A stretch of 23,377 nucleotides of DNA from CAYXDO01 sp964463485 (GTDB lineage Bacteria; Myxococcota; Kuafuiibacteriia; Kuafuiibacteriales; Kuafuiibacteriaceae). Shown here in pieces: positions 1-7,715 of this stretch. The notes beneath the pieces are model-generated. The model saw nothing but the letters and a program-made list of their open reading frames with translations. It ran no database searches and was not told where the DNA came from. Both the position numbers and the translations under genes were made by a program. Where the stretch lies: the NCBI GenBank assembly GCA_964463485.1, contig CAYXDO010000166.1, forward strand, positions 1 to 23,377, in the 5' to 3' direction. How positions within the stretch are numbered: position 1 is the first letter of the stretch; the number at the start of each line of letters is the position of its first letter.

Positions 1-220
1 CCCCCGCAAAGTCCACCCCCTAACTTTGGGTCAGCGCCGATCCCCGGCAGTATTTTGCTTGAAGCACCGCAAGAAACACGCGAGGTCACTCCCGAAACGA
101 CCTCAGCCCAATGGGTTGGCTTCTCGGTCCGCTCGGGATCCTGAAACTGCTACGGACTCGACGAGGGGCCAGTTTGCTCGGCGGATCGTCATGCCTGGGC
201 ACGGCTGAGCTAGAGCTAGA
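1..220. other. Non-coding left edge, nothing identified
   Basis: This stretch is downstream of the minus-strand lipoprotein gene ending at 221. No convincing start, domain, RNA gene or repeat was seen. It may include the 3' flank of a gene outside the window. Confidence 0.5.
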
Positions 221-1309
221 TCAGCGGGAGGAGGTACTCCCAAAGGTCCGCCAGCGCTCCGCGACGACCATTGGCAGGCCTGAGACGAGACTCGGTTGGA
301 CCTCGACTCGCTGGTCTTGCGCCGACCAAGGGGACTTGCAGACGCCGAGGACGCTCCTCACCGAAGTGCTCTCCCGGCTCCCCCTCTTTCTGAACGAGCA
401 AGTCACGATGAACTCATGCCCGAGTATCGAGACAGTCTCCGGTTCTTCTTGGCGATTTCCATCAGCAAATTGAAGGCTAATCCGCACTCCACCCACGACG
501 TCGCTCGCAAGGAGGTGCGGAAATGACTCTGTGATTCGAGAGTAGCGAGTACGCAAGCTCTGGAGGTCCCGCTCATACCGCGCGCGGCTCTCTTCGATTT
601 GCAGGCCGGAGTCTGCGAGCGCCCGCTTCCAAACGACTGCGCTCGATTCGCCCTCTTCTGAACGGTTCAAGCTCGCAAGCACTCGAACGAGACCTTCGAA
701 CCCAATCTGCTCGTGCAGGACACTCACCCATCGTTGAGCCAGCATTCGGGCATCGAACTCCCGGAGCTCGCGGTTGGCGTACTCGGCATCGAGCGTGAGC
801 TCGAGCTCTGACAATCCGCGAGCGCCCAGAAGCGCCGAGGCGATGGCTGTCGCTGCATCCTCCGACGGATCGACCGCGAGGGTCTCCATGTGTTCGGCAA
901 TCCCGACCCGGAACGCAGTTTGGAAACGGCGAGCCCCTGTCGAAGGCACGCGGTTCTCGAGACATTGGAGCGTCGCTCCGAAGACGTAGGAACCGCGCGC
1001 CGAAGCCAGGTCCTGCTTCGTGCTCAGGTAGATCTTTCCGTCGCGATGGGAGGCCAGATCCGCGTCGGCGCTCGTCATGACCAGGATGTGGGGTCGAGGG
1101 AAGTCGCAGCCACCGAGCGAACGCTCGACCAAGGCGTCGAGCCGCTCCAAGTCTTTCGCGAGTCCCTTGCTCAAGTCGTTCGAGCTCCAGAGGGAAACGA
1201 CCCGATGGTGCGGGGTCTCGATTTGTCCGCAACCCGAGACGCATGACGCGGTGACGGCGGCGGCGGCCAAGGCTGTCCGGATGGTCGAGCGGGTGCAAGC
1301 TGCATTCAT
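221..1309 (-). CDS. Hypothetical lipoprotein, 362 aa
   Basis: I do not recognise this family. The ATG at 1309 is preferred over an in-frame TTG at 1345 because it puts a short basic start directly before the hydrophobic stretch TALAAAAVTASC. That stretch ends in a canonical lipobox, Val-Ser-Gly-Cys, with the lipidated Cys at residue 27. The mature part is soluble-looking, has an Arg/Glu-rich helical region around residues 220-265 and no repeats. The segment around residues 75-160 has a layout faintly like peptidase-MA-type proteins, but there is no HExxH motif, so I infer no protease activity. It diverges from the lipoprotein gene starting at 1487, and the two share a 177-bp upstream region. 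The export call is firm; function is unknown. Confidence 0.72.
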   Translation of the reverse strand: MNAACTRSTIRTALAAAAVTASCVSGCGQIETPHHRVVSLWSSNDLSKGLAKDLERLDALVERSLGGCDFPRPHILVMTSADADLASHRDGKIYLSTKQDLASARGSYVFGATLQCLENRVPSTGARRFQTAFRVGIAEHMETLAVDPSEDAATAIASALLGARGLSELELTLDAEYANRELREFDARMLAQRWVSVLHEQIGFEGLVRVLASLNRSEEGESSAVVWKRALADSGLQIEESRARYERDLQSLRTRYSRITESFPHLLASDVVGGVRISLQFADGNRQEEPETVSILGHEFIVTCSFRKRGSRESTSVRSVLGVCKSPWSAQDQRVEVQPSLVSGLPMVVAERWRTFGSTSSR

Positions 1310-1390
1310 GCGGTAGGAGGCGGCATGGTCCGGGCCACAAGCCAAACCGGCCCTCTCTACTCTGGATTTGCTCGACGGAAGCGTCCGAGC

Positions 1391-1420
1391 TCGTTCAAGG
1401 CGGTCTGACTTCGTTCAAGG
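1391..1420. repeat. Two 10-bp direct repeats in a divergent promoter region
   Basis: The 10-mer TCGTTCAAGG occurs at 1391-1400 and again at 1411-1420, exactly 20 bp apart, about two helical turns. They sit between the divergent genes starting at 1309 and 1487, so they could be a paired binding site for a regulator. No promoter hexamers could be placed with confidence. Confidence 0.35.
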
Positions 1421-1458
1421 GCCGGACGAATAGCCGGCCGGGATCGGCGGGAGGCCTG

Positions 1459-1472
1459 CCCCGAATTCGGGG
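1459..1472. promoter_or_regulatory. Perfect 14-bp palindrome before the start at 1487
   Basis: CCCCGAATTCGGGG is a perfect inverted repeat ending 14 bp before the GTG start at 1487. It could be an operator or a hairpin in the leader. There is no following T-run, so a terminator is unlikely. Confidence 0.3.
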
Positions 1473-1486
1473 TATCATGCCTGGAA

Positions 1487-3322
1487 GTGCCCAACTCGAC
1501 GCGATTCCGGAGGCTATCTGGACCGCGACTCCTGCTCTACTTCGCCTCGCTTCTCGGGCCGGCCTGCGGGGATCAGCCGGTCCAGCTCGGGGGCGGCGAG
1601 GACCTCTGGGTGGTCGCGTCGATCGAGCTCGACGCGTCCGGAGCTCGTGTTTCCTCGACGAGCCTTCGCTTTGCGAGTGAGAGCTTCGAGGTGGAGAGCG
1701 ACCGAGGGAACCGACTCTTCGCCCTCGGCTGGTCGAAGCCCGCGCTCCTTGAAGCCTTCATCGAGCTTCCCGAGCCGCTGCCCGATGATCTCCTCGAGAT
1801 CGCCTCGGGTTGTGTTCCGCGCCTGCCCACGCCCGATTGGACAGGCGAGTTGATCGAAAGGAGCTTCTTCGAGCGAGACTCATCGGCTGCTCCCGAAACC
1901 ACCATTCAGTGGCTCTCGGGAGTTTGTCCACGGCGGGAGAGTCCACCGAATGTCACCTCACCCATCTCTCTCGCGGGGAGCTGCGCCGGGGGCGCCTGCG
2001 CGTTCGAGCTTGGCCGAGACGCGTGTGAGCTCGAGCTGGCCGTGAGTGAATGCGTGCAGTTCTTTCCTTTCGAGGGCCCGCTGAAAGCACACGTTGGTCC
2101 GGACGGGCTGGTCTGTTTGGAGACAGCCCGTTGTGCTCCCGGTGCAACTCTCGATTGTCACACTCAGGACGGCCGAGAGTGTGTGATTGCGCTCGAGGAG
2201 GCTCGCTCGTCGATTCCGGTGCAGACCGATCGGCTCGAAGTGTTCGAGGCTCCTCCCCGCGTCCCCGAGTCACTGCCGGGCCGAGAAGTCTCGACCGCCG
2301 AGCTTGCGACGGGATACCTCGCGGACATCCTGCCCCTCGGCGAGGAGCTCGTGGTCGCAACTCACGACGGGGACTTTGCGGTCTCGCGGACTTGTCGCCG
2401 CACCGACCCGTCGAGAATCTACTTCGTCGATCGCTCAAGCCTCGAGATCACCGGGAGCTCGACGGCCCCGCCGTGTCTGACGGCTCTGTTGGAGGATCGA
2501 GCCGAGGGCGAGAGTGGATTTCTGGGGCTCTTCGGATCGGGCCTGTCGATATCGATCGGTCGATTCGATCGTCGCGGAGGGATCGTGAAGTCGACGCGCC
2601 TGTTGTCAGGCGTAGATCTCGAGGGGCGCTCTCCTTTGCCGGTCGGAGTAGCCTGGAACCCGAGCGCGAACGACAAGATCGCGGCGTACCTGGGTTCCGG
2701 CTCGGGAAACGAGCTCATCGTCGAGCTCGACGTCAATCTGGAGATCGGCGAAGTCATCCGGATCCCCGTCGCGACGGCGCGTGCTTTCACCGTGACCCCG
2801 CAGGGTGAGTTCCTCCGCGCCGAGGACGGCGGCAACAAGCTCGTTTGGTCGCGTGGGGCCCGCGACGTCGCCGAAATTCGGCTGCACTCGAGTGGAAGCG
2901 TCCGGATCATGCCGCCGCTGGTCCTGGGCGACGGCCGGGTCGTCTCGTCCTTCGGCGGAACTCTCCCGGCGGTGCAACTCATTCCCTCTTCTCACGAGGG
3001 TGTGTTGAGCGAAGCCATTTTTTTCGAGGCGCAGGCCGATGCGACGACGCTCGTGACTCTCGGCGCGGAACCGAACGGCGCGAAGTCGGTTTTGGTGGGC
3101 CTGCGCGAACACGCCTCGACCGCAGGCCGCGCGATCCTGGCGATTCTCGAGCTCGAAGCCACTGCGCAGCCTTGGCTGCCTTCCACCCTGTCTTTTCGCA
3201 CGGGCTCGATCGTGGTGGGCAGCGGCGTGCTCGCCAAACCCAGGGTCGATCGGGACGGCTGGGTTTGGTTCATGCTTCCGTGGTCGGCGGAGGTCCTTCG
3301 GGTCCGCGCGACCGGAAGCTGA
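1487..3322 (+). CDS. Hypothetical lipoprotein, 611 aa, possible beta-propeller C-terminal half
   Basis: Family not recognised. The start is GTG at 1487 with only a weak ribosome-binding site. It gives a basic N-terminus (FRRLSGPR), a hydrophobic segment (LLLYFASLLGPAC) and a Cys at residue 27, an imperfect lipobox, so an exported lipoprotein is likely. Residues about 140-240 contain several Cys, suggesting disulfides and an extracytoplasmic location. From about residue 270 the sequence is a succession of beta-rich blocks ending in phrases such as DGDFAV, GRVVSSFGG and DGWVWFMLPWS, the spacing expected of a beta-propeller. That fold is inference only. The 3' end overlaps the convergent gene at 3270-5972 by 53 bp. 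Confidence 0.7.
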   Translation: MPNSTRFRRLSGPRLLLYFASLLGPACGDQPVQLGGGEDLWVVASIELDASGARVSSTSLRFASESFEVESDRGNRLFALGWSKPALLEAFIELPEPLPDDLLEIASGCVPRLPTPDWTGELIERSFFERDSSAAPETTIQWLSGVCPRRESPPNVTSPISLAGSCAGGACAFELGRDACELELAVSECVQFFPFEGPLKAHVGPDGLVCLETARCAPGATLDCHTQDGRECVIALEEARSSIPVQTDRLEVFEAPPRVPESLPGREVSTAELATGYLADILPLGEELVVATHDGDFAVSRTCRRTDPSRIYFVDRSSLEITGSSTAPPCLTALLEDRAEGESGFLGLFGSGLSISIGRFDRRGGIVKSTRLLSGVDLEGRSPLPVGVAWNPSANDKIAAYLGSGSGNELIVELDVNLEIGEVIRIPVATARAFTVTPQGEFLRAEDGGNKLVWSRGARDVAEIRLHSSGSVRIMPPLVLGDGRVVSSFGGTLPAVQLIPSSHEGVLSEAIFFEAQADATTLVTLGAEPNGAKSVLVGLREHASTAGRAILAILELEATAQPWLPSTLSFRTGSIVVGSGVLAKPRVDRDGWVWFMLPWSAEVLRVRATGS

Positions 3323-5972
3323 ACCCAGCAACCGAGCGAATCGCACGTCGTGTCCTGGCAACTCTCGACAACAGGAGCATCGCGAAGATCGCAAGGAGCC
3401 AGCCGCTCTCGGGCCTGGGGCTCGCTGTACACCGGCACCCGGCAGCGGACGTGACCTGCGGTTCGACCGCGGGCTGAAGCACCACAGACGTCACGAGGCC
3501 CGCCTCGTCGATGGCTCGCACCTCCACCAACCCCTCGCGCCCTAGCTCCTCGATCGCTACGAAACCCACTTTGCCCTCACGCACGCCCGCGCTCGTCACG
3601 ACTTCGATCTGCACGTTCTCGCCGCTCACGACGTCGAACGCGTCGATGGTCGCGCCCTGGTCAGCCTCGCGCACCGACAGCACCGGAGGCTCCGTATCGA
3701 TTCGTATCGTGAGCTTCACCGGCGTGGCGTCGAGCGTGCGGTACCGACCGACCTCGCGCGAGCGGACCTCGAGCTCGTGCACCCCTTGAATGAGAAGCTC
3801 CGGACGATTCAAACCGATCACACTCCCGCGCGAGAAAAAGCTCCAGGCGCCGCCGTCGAGTCGGACCTGATGCTCGAGGGGCCGACCGGTCTCGGACTCG
3901 CTCGGCACGCCGAGCTCGACCGTGGGAATGATCGGTCCGCCTTTACGGGCAATCGACATCTCTGCGCTCGGAGGAACGACGAGCCGCTCGAGCTTGGCGT
4001 GCGTCTCGACTGCATACGAGAGCGCCGGCGCGAGCGAGGCGTCGAAGCCGAGGTCGGCGTACGCGGCCACGAACCGATGTCGACCGCCGACGTCGACGCC
4101 CCGAATGCCGAGCACCTCCATCGTGAAGCCCCCCAGCTCGGAACCGGATGGCAGTCCGAACGGCGCCGCCAACGATCCCGACAACTGCGACAACGCAGTG
4201 CCGATCAACATCGGGAACGAGTCCTCGAGCTCCTCGGGCGTCTCCGCCAAGATCTCGCTGCGCGTCACCTGCGGATCGACGAGCGTGACCTCGCCGAGCA
4301 CGATCTCGAGCTCGTTGGCTGGATTCGTCTCGAGCCCTAGCGGGATCTGCAGATCAGACTCCACCGTCATCAGATGGACCCAGCGCTCTTCGACCATCGC
4401 CGAAAAATCCATGTGCATTCGCGGGATCTCGAGCGTGAGCAAGGGCTCCACGATCTCTCCGTTCTCGAGGTGGCCCGCGCCGATGCGCAGCCGCGGCTCG
4501 CCTCCAGGAGCCATTCGTATCGCCGCCGGCCAGATCGATCGCGGATCGAGATCCTGATGCGTGAGCAACCTGAGGGACGGAATCACCACCGCCATCGATC
4601 CGGTGTTCAACAGGTCGATGTCGTAGGAGCTGATGGTCTGGCAGAACAGCCCGCTCGAGTAGGCGCTCCACATGGCTTGGTCGAGCACCACGTCGGACAT
4701 CGCGGCGGCGACCATGAACGGCGTCTCTCTCGCTCCGTCGAAATCGAGATCGACCTTGTCTTCCACTGGGAACGTGGCGGGCGGTGAGAAGCCGGGCCTC
4801 GTTCGGGGACTAGGCAGATCGAGCGCACAGCCGAGGTCTCGCTCGCCGGCCTCCATGCCCGAGCGAATGCCGAGGGTGACGCCTTGAGCGTCGGCGCTCT
4901 GTTGGCCTCCCACCAAGAAGCTGATGTCCATGCTCCCGAGCGTCGGGGGCGCGAGGCCGCCGAGCAGCGTCGCGAAGTCGAGCCTCCCTTCGGTGCCGAG
5001 CTTCTGGGGCACGACCAGCCCGGAGCCGTTCTCACAGTAGCCTTTGCTGTTGCACGTGGACGCTCTGGGGCAGGGCAGATCGTCGGCGCGACCGCACCGC
5101 CACCCGAGCGCCTTTCTGATCTCCGTGTCCAAGATGTCGCCGAGCTGTCGCGCGAAGATCCCGACGATCAAGGGTTGCAGCTGGGGAATGTCGGCGACGC
5201 GGCAGAAGATCTCGAGGCCGTCGGCTTGGACCGGATCGCGCTGAATCGTGAGGTCTTCGTTCTCGATGCTGGGCGTAGCCACGTCGGTGATCGCCACCTC
5301 GAGCTGGCCGCCGTCGGGACCCGCGTAGGGTCGAAGCTCCGCGGTCACCTCGAAGTCCTGCAGCCGCGAAGAGCCGCGCGAGCTGTCGACCTCGAGCAGG
5401 CAGTCCGCGTTGAGCGGGTCGTACCTGAACGGGATCTGCGTCGTGTAGATCTGAACCGTCACACGAGCCCGGACCTGATTGGGCGCCAAGGGTGAGAGCT
5501 GCAGGCCTTCCAGCCGCAGCCACGCCGCGCACTCGCGCACCGACGGGATCGGATCGGTCGGCTGATCTCGACACACGATCGCGCCGCTCGACTCGGTGCG
5601 ATCGATCGGGAAGCCCAGCACCGGCTCGGACGAGCCCGTCGGCCCCACGCACTCGAGTTCCACCGGATCACAGCTCGTGGGCGCTGGAGCGCCCTGTACG
5701 TCGCGAAACCGGTCCGGGCAGTCGACCTCCTCGCTCGGACCGCACTTCATGCGCGCGTAGGCTCGCACCAAGTCAGGAAACTCCGAGCCGATGAACCCAG
5801 CGCCGCTGTTCGTGAGGCGAGCCTGAATACCGAGGTTGATCTGCGCAGCCGGATCGAACCCGCCCGGGATCGGGCCGAGGGGAGCGCCCCCGCACCCGGA
5901 GCAGGTCACCCCTCCTGAGCAGGCCATCGCGCCCAGAATCGCGGAGCTGAGGAGGACCTGCACGGCTCGCAT
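3270..5972 (-). CDS. Large lipoprotein with possible BPI/TULIP-like region and MYXO-CTERM tail, 900 aa
   Basis: ATG at 5972 starts a signal peptide with a likely lipidated Cys at residue 18 (LGAMAC), followed by a Gly/Cys-rich linker. A Cys-rich insert lies near residue 300 (LGWRCGRADDLPC and CNSKGYC). Between about residues 330 and 640 phrases such as AAAMSDVVLDQAMWSAYSSG, and later LLTLEIPRMHMDFSAM, resemble the second domain of BPI/LBP-type lipid-binding (TULIP) proteins. This is a by-eye resemblance, not a proven hit. Residues about 690-840 look like Ig-like or OmpL47-type beta domains (LDGGAWSFFSRGS, IDTEPPVLSV). The C-terminus has GCRC at about 845-848, a hydrophobic segment WLLAIFAMLLLS and an Arg cluster, the MYXO-CTERM arrangement recognised by myxosortases. 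Unusually, about 24 residues follow the Arg cluster. It lies 82 bp downstream of larE on the same strand. Confidence 0.75.
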   Translation of the reverse strand: MRAVQVLLSSAILGAMACSGGVTCSGCGGAPLGPIPGGFDPAAQINLGIQARLTNSGAGFIGSEFPDLVRAYARMKCGPSEEVDCPDRFRDVQGAPAPTSCDPVELECVGPTGSSEPVLGFPIDRTESSGAIVCRDQPTDPIPSVRECAAWLRLEGLQLSPLAPNQVRARVTVQIYTTQIPFRYDPLNADCLLEVDSSRGSSRLQDFEVTAELRPYAGPDGGQLEVAITDVATPSIENEDLTIQRDPVQADGLEIFCRVADIPQLQPLIVGIFARQLGDILDTEIRKALGWRCGRADDLPCPRASTCNSKGYCENGSGLVVPQKLGTEGRLDFATLLGGLAPPTLGSMDISFLVGGQQSADAQGVTLGIRSGMEAGERDLGCALDLPSPRTRPGFSPPATFPVEDKVDLDFDGARETPFMVAAAMSDVVLDQAMWSAYSSGLFCQTISSYDIDLLNTGSMAVVIPSLRLLTHQDLDPRSIWPAAIRMAPGGEPRLRIGAGHLENGEIVEPLLTLEIPRMHMDFSAMVEERWVHLMTVESDLQIPLGLETNPANELEIVLGEVTLVDPQVTRSEILAETPEELEDSFPMLIGTALSQLSGSLAAPFGLPSGSELGGFTMEVLGIRGVDVGGRHRFVAAYADLGFDASLAPALSYAVETHAKLERLVVPPSAEMSIARKGGPIIPTVELGVPSESETGRPLEHQVRLDGGAWSFFSRGSVIGLNRPELLIQGVHELEVRSREVGRYRTLDATPVKLTIRIDTEPPVLSVREADQGATIDAFDVVSGENVQIEVVTSAGVREGKVGFVAIEELGREGLVEVRAIDEAGLVTSVVLQPAVEPQVTSAAGCRCTASPRPESGWLLAIFAMLLLSRVARTRRAIRSVAGFSFRSRGPEGPPPTTEA

Positions 5973-6054
5973 CGACCGGATGTTTCCCGGATGCCGCCCA
6001 CAGCGTCAAGGACCGCCAGCCGATTCGCCTATCCCGAGGCGTCCGCGGACCCCG

Positions 6055-6888
6055 TCAACCCCGCCGCAGCTCCACCAGGTCGGCGTTCATGCTCCCTGAC
6101 CGAAACGACTCGAGGTCCAGCGTCACGCGCTTGAAGCCCGCCGCTTTGGCCCGCTCCGTGATCGACCGGCGATTCGCCACGACCCGATCGAAGTCCGCGT
6201 CCCCTACCTCGATCCGCACGAGGTCGTCGTTGCCGGAAACCAGCCGCGCTCGAACGTCGAAACAACCGAGGTCGCGCAGCGCGTCTTCGACGCGCTCGAT
6301 GCGACCGAGGCGCTCCGGCGTCACCCGGGTGCCGTACGGAACCCGGCTCGCGAGGCACGCCAACTGCGGCTTCTTCCACGTCGAGAGCCCGAGCTTCTTC
6401 GACAGGTGCCGGACTTCGTCCTTCGTAAAGCCCGCCTCCGCCAGAGGATGGACCACGCCGCGCTCCCGACCCGCCAACAGCCCAGGCCGATGATCGCCGA
6501 GGTCGTCCGCGTTCACGCCGTCCACCACGATCGCCGATCCGGCCGCGACTCGCGCCTTCGTCACGTCGAAGAGCTCACTCTTGCAGTAGTAACAACGGTC
6601 GGGCGCATTCGCCACGTACCCTTCCGTCGCGAGCTCCTTCGTCGCTACGACCTCGAGCGGAACGCCGATCTCCGCGGCGATCCGAAACGCTTCGTCGAGC
6701 TCACGCGCGGGCAAGCTGGGCGATCGCGCGATCAACGCACGCGCTCGATCACCGAGCACGTCTTTGGCTACTTTGAGCACCAACGAAGAGTCCACGCCGC
6801 CGCTGAACGCCACCAGGACCTCGCGGAGCTCGGCCATTTGGGCGTAAAGCGCCCGCTCCTTGTTGGCCAAGGTCCCTTCGTCGATCAT
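6055..6888 (-). CDS. larE: LarE-type ATP-dependent sulfur transferase, 277 aa
   Basis: LarE activates its pyridinium dinucleotide substrate by adenylation and inserts sulfur, in the pathway to the nickel-pincer cofactor of lactate racemase-type enzymes; it is cytoplasmic. The PP-loop SGGVDSS is at residues 29-35, followed by the family phrases ARSPSLPARELDEA, DGVNADDLGDHRPGL and CLASRVPYGT. The Cys of ACLASR (residue 178) corresponds to the sacrificial Cys of Lactobacillus LarE. Two more Cys in CYYC (99 and 102) would allow the three-Cys, iron-sulfur-type variant reported for some LarE proteins. The ATG at 6888 overlaps the upstream TGA by one base (TGATG), with AAGGAG just before it, which implies translational coupling. 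It is chosen over an upstream in-frame start at 6939. No larB or larC is visible in the window, so the real substrate here is open. Confidence 0.9.
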   Translation of the reverse strand: MIDEGTLANKERALYAQMAELREVLVAFSGGVDSSLVLKVAKDVLGDRARALIARSPSLPARELDEAFRIAAEIGVPLEVVATKELATEGYVANAPDRCYYCKSELFDVTKARVAAGSAIVVDGVNADDLGDHRPGLLAGRERGVVHPLAEAGFTKDEVRHLSKKLGLSTWKKPQLACLASRVPYGTRVTPERLGRIERVEDALRDLGCFDVRARLVSGNDDLVRIEVGDADFDRVVANRRSITERAKAAGFKRVTLDLESFRSGSMNADLVELRRG

Positions 6889-7715
6889 CAATGGCTCCTT
6901 CTCACGGCTCGCAGGCGATCGACCAGCGGTCCCAACCACTCGTCGGGCGCGGCCTCGATCGGATCTTCGGGGCCGTGCTGGTCACTTCCCCCTGTCAGGA
7001 GCAGCCCGTAACGACTCGCGAACCAGCGCAGCATGTTTCGCTCCCCAGGGCTCTGCGACGGGTGATTCACTTCGATCGCGTCGAATCCTTCGGACTCGGC
7101 CTTGCGAATCAGGGCCTCCGAACGGATCGGGTCTCGCGCCAAGGTCACCGGGTGTGCAAGCGACGCCAACCCACCTGCGCGGTGGAGCACCTCGACGGCG
7201 CCTCGCGGATCGATCATCGGGCGAGGCACGTACGCACGTCGGCCCTCCCCTAGCCATCGATCGAACGCCTCCTCGAAGCTCTTGACGAAGCCCGCCTCGA
7301 TCAACGCCCGCGCTAGGTGCGGGCGGCCTACGGTGCCTTGCGCTTTTTTTCTGACCTCGTCCAAATCGATCGACATCCCGAGCGCGCGAAGGCGAGTCAC
7401 GATCTGCTCGTTGCGATCGTCGCGTCGATCGACCAACCGCGTGAGCGCCTCGCGGAGCCCCAGGTCGTCGAGCTCGAACCCATACCCAAGCACGTGAACC
7501 GATCTTCGCTCGTCGTCCGTCGCGGAGATCTCGATCCCGGTCCACACGTCGACACCGAGCTCGCGACCCGTCGCCATGGCCTCTTCGACGCCGCCAATCG
7601 TGTCGTGATCGGTGAGCGCGAGCGTCGACACGCCGCGCTTGGCGGCGCGCTCGACCACGACCCGCGGCGCCTCCGTGCCGTCGGAGACGAGGCTGTGCAG
7701 ATGAAGGTCGAGCAT
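6888..7715 (-). CDS. PHP-domain phosphoesterase (YciV/RNase AM-like), 275 aa
   Basis: This is a complete PHP metal-dependent phosphoesterase. Metal-ligand motifs appear in order: HLHSLVSDGT (residues 4-13), LTDHDTIGG (about 34-42), GIEIS (about 60), GRPHLARAL, SLAHPV, and a closing GSDQHGPE. The arrangement and length match the TrpH/YciV group, whose studied members hydrolyse 3',5'-nucleotide bisphosphates such as pAp and trim RNA 5' ends (RNase AM). The pAp link is of interest because pAp is a by-product of sulfate assimilation and this operon carries other sulfur-family genes, but that connection is inference. The start codon directly abuts the stop of the upstream FHA-pseudokinase gene and the stop overlaps larE. 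Confidence 0.88.
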   Translation of the reverse strand: MLDLHLHSLVSDGTEAPRVVVERAAKRGVSTLALTDHDTIGGVEEAMATGRELGVDVWTGIEISATDDERRSVHVLGYGFELDDLGLREALTRLVDRRDDRNEQIVTRLRALGMSIDLDEVRKKAQGTVGRPHLARALIEAGFVKSFEEAFDRWLGEGRRAYVPRPMIDPRGAVEVLHRAGGLASLAHPVTLARDPIRSEALIRKAESEGFDAIEVNHPSQSPGERNMLRWFASRYGLLLTGGSDQHGPEDPIEAAPDEWLGPLVDRLRAVRRSH

